Source: Desulfobacterales bacterium (GTDB lineage: Bacteria; Desulfobacterota; Desulfobulbia; Desulfobulbales; Desulfocapsaceae). Taken from it: a stretch of 5,437 nucleotides of DNA. Numbering within the stretch: the first letter of the stretch is position 1; every line of letters starts with the position of its first letter. The notes under the pieces were generated by a model, which saw only the letters and a list, made by a program, of their open reading frames with translations, was not told the DNA's origin and searched no databases. The position numbers were made by a program, and so were the translations under genes. The DNA is taken from positions 1 to 5,437 of the forward strand of contig JABDPQ010000508.1 in assembly GCA_013042695.1 (NCBI GenBank). The letters run 5' to 3'. This document shows positions 1 to 5,324 of the stretch, piece after piece.

Positions 1-71
1 GGTACATGGAGCAGTACGTGCTTCCGAATCCAGAGTGGATCAAAAAGGCAATTGAAGAAACGGTGGCGTAA
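1..71 (+). CDS. 2-oxoacid dehydrogenase (or acetoin dehydrogenase) E1 beta subunit, C-terminal end only
   Basis: Only the last 22 codons lie in the window, read from base 3 to the TAA at 69-71; the 5' part is cut off by the window edge. The tail contains LPNPEWIKKAIEETV, which resembles the usual end of thiamine-diphosphate E1 beta subunits: an LP, an acidic/proline turn, then a short amphipathic helix closing the transketolase C-terminal domain. In this family the beta subunit pairs with E1 alpha to decarboxylate a 2-oxoacid or cleave acetoin, and passes the acyl group to lipoyl-E2. The E2 and E3 genes directly downstream on the same strand strongly support the call. Whether the substrate is pyruvate, a branched-chain 2-oxoacid or acetoin cannot be told from this fragment. 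Confidence 0.75.
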   Translation, partial: YMEQYVLPNPEWIKKAIEETVA

Positions 72-97
72 TTTCAAGATCTGGAACCCGGGATCTC

Positions 98-103
98 GGA
101 GGT
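98..103 (+). promoter_or_regulatory. Ribosome binding site of the 31-codon ORF
   Basis: GGAGGT is a near-perfect match to the anti-Shine-Dalgarno sequence, 5 bases before the ATG at 109. It is the main evidence that translation may start in this spacer, since the ORF itself is too short to judge from codon content. Confidence 0.5.
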
Positions 104-108
104 AAAGC

Positions 109-204
109 ATGGTTTATGTGATACGTGCCAATGCCGATGGCATTTTTGGCAGCAGAACACGGATTCGCCACCAAGCCATAGCTTTGTTAGATCCTTTGAA
201 TTGA
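109..204 (+). CDS. Unrecognised 31-residue ORF with strong ribosome binding site; possible gene remnant or leader peptide
   Basis: ATG at 109 follows GGAGGT (98-103) with a 5-base gap, as good a start signal as any gene here. It begins 37 bases after the E1 beta stop. The frame runs 31 codons, beginning MVYVIRANADG and ending in LLDPLN, and closes at TGA 202-204. That TGA overlaps the left end of the inverted-repeat element that follows, so the reading frame may have been cut short by insertion. I recognise no domain, signal peptide or membrane segment. It could be the 5' stub of a lost gene between E1 beta and E2, a translated leader, or chance. A short inverted repeat (77-82 with 91-96, one G-U pair) lies just before the ribosome binding site. 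Confidence 0.3.
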   Translation: MVYVIRANADGIFGSRTRIRHQAIALLDPLN

Positions 205-365
205 TAAACTCGTAAAAAGTCTATTCGAAGTTCCCTGATGGCTCTGGGAAAAGTTTGATCTACAAGGCGTAGTTTTTTTGCAGTGTCTCGACGAGACATG
301 CGGTTTGTCAAGGAGCTGGAAAAAACCTGCAACGAAGAAGATCGGATTTTTTACGACACCATCTT
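201..365. mobile_element. Short MITE-like element bounded by imperfect terminal inverted repeats
   Basis: The left arm (201-221) and the reverse complement of the right arm (345-365) agree at about 15 of 21 positions, with GAT near the outer end and a shared core TCGTAAAAA followed by TC. The enclosed stretch of roughly 120 bases has no convincing coding frame in either direction. Small size, terminal inverted repeats and a position in the spacer of an otherwise compact gene set suggest a nonautonomous insertion element or a repeat of the REP/MITE kind. Similar repeats with a TCGTAAAAAGTC core are, from memory, common in Desulfobacterales genomes; I could not search to confirm. I see no clean target-site duplication, so the exact ends are uncertain. 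The right end abuts the E2 translation signals, so it may affect E2 expression. Confidence 0.45.
284..298. repeat. 15-base near-perfect palindrome
   Basis: TGTCTCG and CGAGACA flank a single central A, giving a 7-base inverted repeat inside the inverted-repeat-bounded element. It could be a protein-binding site or part of the folded form of the element. A one-base loop means a real RNA hairpin would have to open one or more of the inner pairs. Confidence 0.35.
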
Positions 366-374
366 AAATTGAAA

Positions 375-382
375 AAGGGGTG
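375..382 (+). promoter_or_regulatory. Ribosome binding site deciding the E2 start
   Basis: AAGGGGTG ends 4 bases before the ATG at 387. It sits downstream of the alternative TTG at 369, which has no such signal in front of it, and therefore favours ATG 387 as the true start of the E2 gene. Confidence 0.6.
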
Positions 383-386
383 CAAA

Positions 387-1673
387 ATGTCAGAAGTTAT
401 TTTAATGCCAAAATTGGCAATGTCGATGAAACAGGGAACGCTGACCGAGTGGTGTGTTGCCGAAGGCGACCAAATTGAGAATGGTCAAGTGGTGCTGGTG
501 ATTGAGACCGAAAAGGTCTCGTATGAGCTTGAAGCTCCAGCTTCAGGTTTCATCCATATTATCGCCCAACAGGATGAAACAATACCGGTTCTCGAAACCC
601 TGGCTATTATTGCCGATAGTGAAGAAGAACTGGCCCAAATACATTCCACAAGTGATGCTCCGGTTCCGGCAGCAGCCGCACCGGAGGAGGTGACCCAAGA
701 AGAAGAGGTCACCACGGTCGCGGTGGCGGAGGCCGCTAGCGGCGTACCCGGCCAAGGGGGAGACATTAAAATATCTCCCCTGGCGCGCAAAATAGCCGCC
801 CAACATAACCTGGATATCACTCAGATCGTTGGAACCGGGCCAGGGTCACGGATCAAAAAACGCGATGTATTGGCCTACATGGAGCAGCCGGTACACGTTC
901 CATCAGCACCGGTCGCCGTCTCCGAAGCCGCACCCGCAGGGGATACCGTGGATGGCAAACGGGTCAAGGAAATCTTACCCATGAGCGGCTTTCGCCAGGC
1001 AATGGCCTCACACATGGCCCAAAGCCATGTGACATCAGCCCGTGTATCCGTGTTTATCGAGATCGACATGAAAGAACTGATCCAGTTGCGTAAAGGATTG
1101 GTGGAAAAAGAGGAAATCTTGGGAACACGGGTTTCTTTTACCGACCTGTTCGTTTTTCTCATCTCCAGAGTTTTGAGAGATCAACCTTTGCTTAATTCTA
1201 CGTACACCGATGACGGCATCGTCGTTTGGGAAGATATCAACATCGGTATTGCACTTTCTCTGGCCAAAGGCGGAATGGACACTTCTCTGGTTGTCCCGGT
1301 AATTAAAAATGCCGACCGAAAATCCTTGATAGAAATCAGCAAGGAACTCAAAACGTTCGTCAGTAAAGGTCGTGAAGGAACCCTGGGCCCCGATGAGATG
1401 AGCGGCGGTACCTTCACCTTTACCAACACCGCTCAGCTGCTCAAACGATGGCACATACAGACACCGATGATTACCCAGCCGGAGTCGGCAATCCTCGGGA
1501 CATCATCTACCGTGCAAAAAGCGGTGGTTAAAGATGGCGAGATTGTCGCCAGACCCATGATGCCTGTCCAGTTGTCCTTTGATCACCGGGTCATGGACGG
1601 TTCCCAACCGACCATCTTTTTAGATAAATTTGCAAATTTGATCGAGGATCCCAACCTGATTTGGACATTCTAA
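387..1673 (+). CDS. Dihydrolipoamide acyltransferase, E2 subunit of a 2-oxoacid or acetoin dehydrogenase complex
   Basis: This 428-residue cytoplasmic core enzyme accepts the acyl group from E1 on a lipoyl-lysine and transfers it to CoA. Residues 1-77 form one lipoyl domain, opening with MPKLAMSMKQGTL; K43 in IETEKVSYE is the expected lipoylated lysine. An Ala/Pro/Glu-rich linker spans about 80-125. The E3/E1-binding domain is about 128-165 (ISPLARKIAAQHNLDITQI, then VGTGPGSRIKKRDV). A second linker leads to the catalytic domain, about 192-428, with SGGTFTFTN (339-347) and the HxxxDG active site H400-D404-G405 in SFDHRVMDGS. The length fits a one-lipoyl-domain E2. The ATG at 387 gives the normal E2 N-terminus, while a TTG at 369 would add six unlikely residues. 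E1 beta lies upstream and E3 downstream. One oddity is the loop after SGGTFTFTN (348-357), which lacks the usual glycines. The acyl substrate is not determined. Confidence 0.93.
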   Translation: MSEVILMPKLAMSMKQGTLTEWCVAEGDQIENGQVVLVIETEKVSYELEAPASGFIHIIAQQDETIPVLETLAIIADSEEELAQIHSTSDAPVPAAAAPEEVTQEEEVTTVAVAEAASGVPGQGGDIKISPLARKIAAQHNLDITQIVGTGPGSRIKKRDVLAYMEQPVHVPSAPVAVSEAAPAGDTVDGKRVKEILPMSGFRQAMASHMAQSHVTSARVSVFIEIDMKELIQLRKGLVEKEEILGTRVSFTDLFVFLISRVLRDQPLLNSTYTDDGIVVWEDINIGIALSLAKGGMDTSLVVPVIKNADRKSLIEISKELKTFVSKGREGTLGPDEMSGGTFTFTNTAQLLKRWHIQTPMITQPESAILGTSSTVQKAVVKDGEIVARPMMPVQLSFDHRVMDGSQPTIFLDKFANLIEDPNLIWTF

Positions 1674-1718
1674 ACTCTGCATCGTGAAAATGGCCTCGTT
1701 GCTGTTCAATCGCGCATG

Positions 1719-1728
1719 GATGATCATC
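1719..1728. repeat. Perfect 10-base palindrome in the E2-E3 spacer
   Basis: GATGATCATC equals its own reverse complement. It lies 45 bases after the E2 stop and could be a small regulator site, but a single 10-base palindrome in a spacer may also be chance. Confidence 0.2.
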
Positions 1729-1820
1729 GGCTTTAGTGGACAAAAATACCGGAACCGCACAGGTATGAAAGTCTTACCAACATAAGGCAGCCGCAACGGA
1801 AAGTCGACAATGATTATGGG

Positions 1821-1850
1821 TTGACCGCATTGGGTATGTAACTGCTTAAT
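1821..1850 (+). promoter_or_regulatory. Possible sigma-70-type promoter for the E3 gene
   Basis: TTGACC (1821-1826) matches the -35 consensus at five of six positions. An 18-base spacer leads to CTTAAT (1845-1850), a weak -10. It lies in the 201-base E2-E3 spacer, just upstream of the E3 ribosome binding site. If real, it would give E3 an independent transcript, which is plausible because E3 is often shared between several complexes. The -10 match is poor. Confidence 0.25.
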
Positions 1851-1860
1851 AAGTCAAATA

Positions 1861-1868
1861 GAGGAGGA
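1861..1868 (+). promoter_or_regulatory. Ribosome binding site deciding the E3 start
   Basis: GAGGAGGA lies 6 bases before the ATG at 1875. The in-frame TTG at 1869 abuts it with no spacing and cannot use it, so ATG 1875 is the start. Confidence 0.7.
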
Positions 1869-1874
1869 TTGCTA

Positions 1875-3254
1875 ATGTACGATGTCATCATTATCGGGGC
1901 CGGTCCTGGGGGATATGTAGCCGCCATCCGCGCAGCTCAATTGGGGTTAAAAACCTGTGTCATTGAAAAAGAAAAACCCGGAGGAGTGTGCCTGAATTGG
2001 GGGTGTATTCCCAGCAAAAATCTCATCGATCAGGCTGATACGTTTTTATCTCTGCCGGAGCTCACGAAAATGGGGCTGAAGATCGATACAAAGGGGTTTG
2101 ATTACAGCCGTGTTCAGAAGAAATCGAGAGTGGCCGTCACCCGTTTAGTCAAAGGAGTCGAATTTCTGTTGAAAAAAAATAAGGTTGAAACCATTAAAGG
2201 CACAGCGCACATCACCACGAAAAACAGCGTCAAGTTAGATGATGGTACCGAAGTTCACGGTCGACATCTGGTCGTTGCAACCGGCTCGCGGCCAATGGAA
2301 GTTCCGGGTTTTGAGTTTGATGAAAAAGTGGTGTTGTCGTCAACTGGAATTCTATCAATGACCTCCCTTCCAAAAAGTTTAATCATTCTCGGCGGCGGGG
2401 CTATCGGATGTGAATTTGCTTACGTCATGACGGCATTCGGCGTTGAGGTGACAATGGTCGAGATGATGGACCATTTGTTGCCGTTTGAGGACGAAGAGAC
2501 AGTTGCCGTATTGGAGGGTGCATTTAAAAAGATGAAAATCAAGGTGCTGACCGGCACACGGGCGGTTTCCTTGAAAAAAAGTGCTACAAACGTCGAAATC
2601 AAGGTTCAAGGGCAAGACGGAAAAGAGCAGACTCTTAAGGCTGACAAGGCGTTATGTGTTTTCGGACGGGCACCCAACACGCAAGATATAGGCTTGGAGA
2701 ACATCGGCATAGAAACCGAAAAGGGCTACATCACGGTAGGTGATTTCGGTCAGACCAATATTCAAGGTGTTTTTGCCATTGGAGATGTTGTAGCAACCCC
2801 GCTTTTAGCGCACGTGGCCTCCCGGGAAGGCGAGATTGCAGTGGAATATATCGCCGGGCAAAAACCGGAGCCGCGCATCTCAATTGATGAAATTCCTTCT
2901 GCCATCTATTGCGAACCCCAAGTAGCCAGTTTCGGATTGCGTGAACAGCAGGCAAAGTCAGAAGGTGTTGCCTACAACAAGGCGATCTTTCCTTATCAAG
3001 GGGTCGGCAAAGCGGTAGCCGTCGGTAAAACCCAGGGGTTGGTGAAGATTTTGACCGATCCGGAAAGTGATGAGATTTTGGGGGCACATATTGTTGGTCA
3101 TGAGGCCACCGAGTTAATACATGAGTTGTTGCTGGCCAAAATTGGGGAGCTGCTACCCGAGGATGTTGGCGTCATGATCCATGCCCATCCAACATTATCC
3201 GAACTGAGCTTAGAAGGTATGCGGGCAGTCAAGGGACACGCCATACATATTTGA
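1875..3254 (+). CDS. lpdA: Dihydrolipoamide dehydrogenase, E3 component
   Basis: This 459-residue FAD flavoenzyme re-oxidises the dihydrolipoyl group of E2 and reduces NAD+ to NADH; it acts as a cytoplasmic homodimer. The N-terminal FAD fold has GAGPGG (8-13). The redox-active disulfide is C39-C44 in GGVCLNWGCIPSK. The NAD-binding fold has GGGAIGCE (173-180), where the closing acidic residue E180 is typical. A second FAD motif, VFAIGDV, is at 299-305. The C-terminal dimerisation domain ends with HAHPTLSE (436-443), giving the catalytic pair H438 and E443. The length is normal and no key residue is missing. W42 between the two cysteines is a common variant within the family. The 201-base gap from E2 is longer than usual in such operons and may hold its own promoter. 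Start ATG 1875 is set by the GAGGAGGA signal. Confidence 0.96.
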   Translation: MYDVIIIGAGPGGYVAAIRAAQLGLKTCVIEKEKPGGVCLNWGCIPSKNLIDQADTFLSLPELTKMGLKIDTKGFDYSRVQKKSRVAVTRLVKGVEFLLKKNKVETIKGTAHITTKNSVKLDDGTEVHGRHLVVATGSRPMEVPGFEFDEKVVLSSTGILSMTSLPKSLIILGGGAIGCEFAYVMTAFGVEVTMVEMMDHLLPFEDEETVAVLEGAFKKMKIKVLTGTRAVSLKKSATNVEIKVQGQDGKEQTLKADKALCVFGRAPNTQDIGLENIGIETEKGYITVGDFGQTNIQGVFAIGDVVATPLLAHVASREGEIAVEYIAGQKPEPRISIDEIPSAIYCEPQVASFGLREQQAKSEGVAYNKAIFPYQGVGKAVAVGKTQGLVKILTDPESDEILGAHIVGHEATELIHELLLAKIGELLPEDVGVMIHAHPTLSELSLEGMRAVKGHAIHI

Positions 3255-3279
3255 GGCAAATTGGAGCTGGTGCCCGGCC

Positions 3280-3323
3280 ATTATTTTCGTGCCTAAAAAA
3301 CAAGAAAATAATCTGTAAGGCAC
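3280..3323. repeat. Two interlocking inverted repeats just after the E3 gene (possible pseudoknot or switch)
   Basis: Arm pair A is ATTATTTTC (3280-3288) with GAAAATAAT (3304-3312), nine perfect pairs. Arm pair B is GTGCCT (3289-3294) with AGGCAC (3318-3323), six perfect pairs. The 5' arm of B lies in the loop of A and its 3' arm lies outside, so the two are arranged as in an H-type pseudoknot; if they do not form together they are alternatives. The site is 25 bases past the E3 stop. It could be a 3' end structure that stabilises the mRNA. There is no T-run to make it a standard terminator. Confidence 0.35.
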
Positions 3324-3388
3324 TAAAAATGTTGAAGACAAGCGTTTCTTTACAACTGGAGCGCCTTAAATCAAATTTCGACTGTTTT

Positions 3389-3410
3389 GTAGAATTTAAA
3401 CTGCTTCTAC
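3389..3410. repeat. Small inverted repeat
   Basis: GTAGAA (3389-3394) and TTCTAC (3405-3410) are perfect complements with a 10-base loop. The role is unknown and chance is possible in an A/T-rich spacer. Confidence 0.2.
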
Positions 3411-3557
3411 TCCCCACCACCAGTCACTCATCTCCTTGGTTTAAGGTGTTCTGCCTTATCTGCTGCAAACAAAATGGTATAAAGGCACACACTTCCAATT
3501 AAATAAAGATAACTGAAGGTCAGATTAAGAATAATTCCCAAGTTGGCCGGATTGTAG

Positions 3558-3578
3558 CACCGATTGTTTTGTTCGGTG
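3558..3578. repeat. Inverted repeat upstream of the CoA-transferase gene
   Basis: CACCGA (3558-3563) and TCGGTG (3573-3578) are perfect complements around a T-rich nine-base loop. A second copy of CGGTGA follows at 3599-3604, 24 bases after the one at 3575-3580. Repeated half-sites about 100 bases before a candidate promoter could be an activator or repressor site. The three T-rich loop bases and absence of a following T-run argue against a terminator. Confidence 0.25.
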
Positions 3579-3665
3579 AACGATTACTAAGCACTGACCG
3601 GTGACAGCTTCTTTGTACACGGAGGACTTCATCTGGGATCCAAGGGTTAGATTTTTCAGCATTAA

Positions 3666-3693
3666 TTGATACATTGTTCAAGAGAAATACAAA
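3666..3693 (+). promoter_or_regulatory. Possible sigma-70-type promoter for the CoA-transferase gene
   Basis: TTGATA (3666-3671) matches the -35 consensus at five of six positions. After 16 bases, TACAAA (3688-3693) matches the -10 at four of six. The predicted transcript would start near 3700 and give a leader of about 70 bases before ATG 3771. An alternative extended -10, TGGTATAAA at 3475-3483, would give a leader of about 280 bases. Confidence 0.3.
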
Positions 3694-3760
3694 GAACGTT
3701 CAGAGCAGGGTTTTGCGGGAATGTTAGGCTGGTCTTACAAAGCGATGACCTATCACCTTG

Positions 3761-3767
3761 GGAGAGG
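3761..3767 (+). promoter_or_regulatory. Ribosome binding site deciding the CoA-transferase start
   Basis: GGAGAGG ends 3 bases before the ATG at 3771, with its GGAG part 6 bases away. It selects this ATG over the upstream in-frame TTG at 3666, whose extra 35 residues do not resemble the family. Confidence 0.6.
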
Positions 3768-3770
3768 AAA

Positions 3771-5264
3771 ATGAATGACTATAACGGGTATCCGATACTT
3801 ACGGCAGATGAAGCAGCCAACTTAATTCCCAATGGGACGACCATCGGTTTTTCGGGTTTTTCCCCCGCCGGCGCTGCCAAAGCCCTGCCACCGGCCATCG
3901 CACGGCGAGCCAAGGAGCGGCATGCAGCAGGGGAGCCGTATCAAGTCCGTGTGTTTACTGGAGCCAGCACCGGCCCCCATTTTGACGATGCGTTGGCCGA
4001 GGCAAATGCCATCAGTTTCAGGGCACCTTACCAATCTTCAATGGCATTGCGGAAACAGATCAATGCCCAGAAAGTCGAATTTGTGGACATGCACCTGTCC
4101 CATGTAACCCAGCATGTGTATGAAGGCTTCTATGGTGCCATCGATTTCGCTGTTGTTGAAGCAAGCGAAGTCACCCGTGATGGGCGGGCATTCCTCACCA
4201 CCTCCATTGGTGTTTCACCAACATATCTCAAAAAGGCGCAAAAAATCATTTTTGAAATCAATCGCCACCACAATCCAAGGTTGCGTGAGATGGCGGACAT
4301 TGCCTACCTGCCGTCGCCGCCGCATCAGGACTCCATTGCCATTCACGCGCCCATGATCAAAATCGGCTGGCCCTATGCGTCCTTCGATCCGGACAAAGTC
4401 ATCGGCATTGTTGAAACAGATGAAGAGGACCACGTCAGCGAATTTTCAGAACCCACCGAGACGCATATGGCCATTGCCCGGCATGTGGTGGATTTCGTTC
4501 TAGCCGAACTTAAAGCAAGCCCGAGCCCCAATGCACTGCTGCCCTTCCAGTCCGGGGTGGGAAATGTCGCCAACGCCGTTATGTCAGGGCTCGGCAATTC
4601 CCCGGACCTGCCGCCGTTTTACATGTATTCCGAGGTGCTTCAGGATGCCCTGATCGACCTGATTGAAAGCGGGAAAATTTTAGGTGCAAGCACCTGCAGC
4701 CTAACCCTCACTGAAAGGACGTTGCAGCGGATCTACCAGAATATGGATTTCTTTGCTCCCCGGATCGTCCTGCGACCCCAAGAGCTTTCCAACAATCCCG
4801 GCATCGTAAGACGCCTGGGGGTCATTACTATGAACACCGCCCTGGAGTTCGATATTTATGGCAATGTCAATTCCACTCATGTGTGCGGCACGAGGATGAT
4901 GAACGGTATTGGCGGATCCGGAGACTTTACCCGCAATGCGTATGTTTCCTTTTTTACCTGTCCGTCAACTGCCAAAGGGGGCAAAATCTCTGCGGTGGTA
5001 CCCATGGCCACACATATTGATCACAGCGAGCATTCTGTGCAGATCGTGGCAACCGAGCAGGGATTGGCGGATCTGCGTGGCCTGGGTCCCATGCAGCGCG
5101 CCGAAGCCATCATCAATAATTGCGCCCATCCGGATTATCGTCCTTATTTGAGGGAGTATTTAAAGAGTAGCGAAAAAGGTCATATCCGGCACAACCTGAA
5201 GAGGGCATTCGAGCTGCACTGCAACCTGCTTGAGCATGGTGCGATGCTGCCGGAGCTCGTGTGA
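3771..5264 (+). CDS. Class I CoA-transferase of the succinyl-CoA:acetate CoA-transferase / acetyl-CoA hydrolase family
   Basis: This 497-residue soluble enzyme belongs to the Ach1/Cat1/AarC/YgfH (ScpC) group, which moves CoA between acetyl-, propionyl- or succinyl-CoA and a free acid through a glutamyl-CoA thioester. The N-terminal CoA-transferase domain spans about 10-215. The C-terminal domain carries LLPFQSGVGNVANAV (256-270) and the catalytic glutamate E288 in MYSEVLQD. Further family signatures are LRPQELSNNP (334-343), DIYGNVNSTHV (361-371), NGIGGSGDF (378-386, oxyanion-hole glycines) and TEQGLADLRGL (428-438), then NCAHPDYRPYL. The length matches the family's roughly 500 residues with no missing motif. 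It probably couples acyl-CoA from the upstream dehydrogenase complex to succinate or acetate, but donor and acceptor cannot be read from sequence. The 516-base gap suggests separate transcription. ATG 3771 is chosen from its ribosome binding site and family-like N-terminus. Confidence 0.93.
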   Translation: MNDYNGYPILTADEAANLIPNGTTIGFSGFSPAGAAKALPPAIARRAKERHAAGEPYQVRVFTGASTGPHFDDALAEANAISFRAPYQSSMALRKQINAQKVEFVDMHLSHVTQHVYEGFYGAIDFAVVEASEVTRDGRAFLTTSIGVSPTYLKKAQKIIFEINRHHNPRLREMADIAYLPSPPHQDSIAIHAPMIKIGWPYASFDPDKVIGIVETDEEDHVSEFSEPTETHMAIARHVVDFVLAELKASPSPNALLPFQSGVGNVANAVMSGLGNSPDLPPFYMYSEVLQDALIDLIESGKILGASTCSLTLTERTLQRIYQNMDFFAPRIVLRPQELSNNPGIVRRLGVITMNTALEFDIYGNVNSTHVCGTRMMNGIGGSGDFTRNAYVSFFTCPSTAKGGKISAVVPMATHIDHSEHSVQIVATEQGLADLRGLGPMQRAEAIINNCAHPDYRPYLREYLKSSEKGHIRHNLKRAFELHCNLLEHGAMLPELV

Positions 5265-5287
5265 AAAGGCTTAAACAGCCCTGCTTT
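5264..5287 (+). terminator. Weak terminator-like hairpin after the CoA-transferase gene
   Basis: GGCT (5268-5271) pairs with AGCC (5277-5280) around the loop TAAAC. AAAA before and TTTT (5284-5287) after could extend the stem across a four-base bulge or serve as a short T tract. A second small hairpin, CAAGA-GCG-TCTTG, follows at 5290-5302. The stem is short, so termination strength is doubtful. Confidence 0.3.
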
Positions 5288-5324
5288 TACAAGAGCGTCT
5301 TGCCTGTCTCAAGTTAACGGCCAT
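5271..5324 (-). CDS. Unrecognised 17-residue minus-strand ORF with strong ribosome binding site
   Basis: On the minus strand, AAGGAGGG (plus-strand 5329-5336) precedes an ATG at 5324-5322 by 4 bases, a strong start signal. The frame reads MAVNLRQARRSCKSRAV and stops at TAA (5273-5271). It is basic, with four arginines and one lysine, and too short to assign. It may be a leader peptide, a decayed gene start or coincidence. It converges on the CoA-transferase gene and ends within its terminator-like hairpin. Confidence 0.2.
   Translation of the reverse strand: MAVNLRQARRSCKSRAV

Larger units (their letters stand above)
3255..3770. other. 516-base noncoding stretch between E3 and the CoA-transferase
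   Basis: No frame here has both a good ribosome binding site and recognisable protein content. The sequence is more A/T-rich than the flanking genes. It holds several short inverted repeats (3280-3323, 3389-3410, 3558-3578) and a candidate promoter near 3666-3693. No clear Rho-independent terminator with a T-run follows the E3 gene. The length suggests that the CoA-transferase gene has its own transcript and possibly a long 5' leader, rather than simple read-through from E3. Confidence 0.6.

Noticed and set aside
114..332. 72-codon minus-strand ORF across the first spacer
   Set aside because: It starts at TTG with no ribosome binding site, resembles no family I know, and runs across the left boundary of the inverted-repeat element.
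369..386. Upstream TTG start for E2
   Set aside because: It adds six residues before a standard E2 N-terminus, has no ribosome binding site ahead of it, and the AAGGGGTG signal lies downstream of it.
1035..1454. Long minus-strand frame inside the E2 gene (also 485-820 and 875-1162)
   Set aside because: They are antisense to a clearly functional coding sequence, show no recognisable motifs, and have no sign of their own translation signals.
1869..1874. TTG start for E3 two codons upstream
   Set aside because: It touches the ribosome binding site with no spacing; ATG 1875 has the right distance and the usual N-terminus.
2731..3087. 118-codon minus-strand frame inside the E3 gene
   Set aside because: It is antisense to conserved E3 sequence and has low-complexity, Pro/Arg/Leu-rich content typical of shadow frames.
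3251..3502. 83-codon plus-strand ORF after E3
   Set aside because: It begins at a TTG overlapping the E3 stop with no ribosome binding site; the internal ATG at 3329 has only a weak AAGG, and the protein shows no family features.
3666..3770. 35-residue N-terminal extension of the CoA-transferase
   Set aside because: It starts with TTG without a ribosome binding site, is unlike the family's N-terminus, and overlaps a candidate promoter; ATG 3771 has a good signal.
3255..3770. Sigma-54 promoter (GG-N10-GC type) upstream of the CoA-transferase
   Set aside because: I looked for the TGGC...TGC pattern on both strands of the spacer and found no convincing match.
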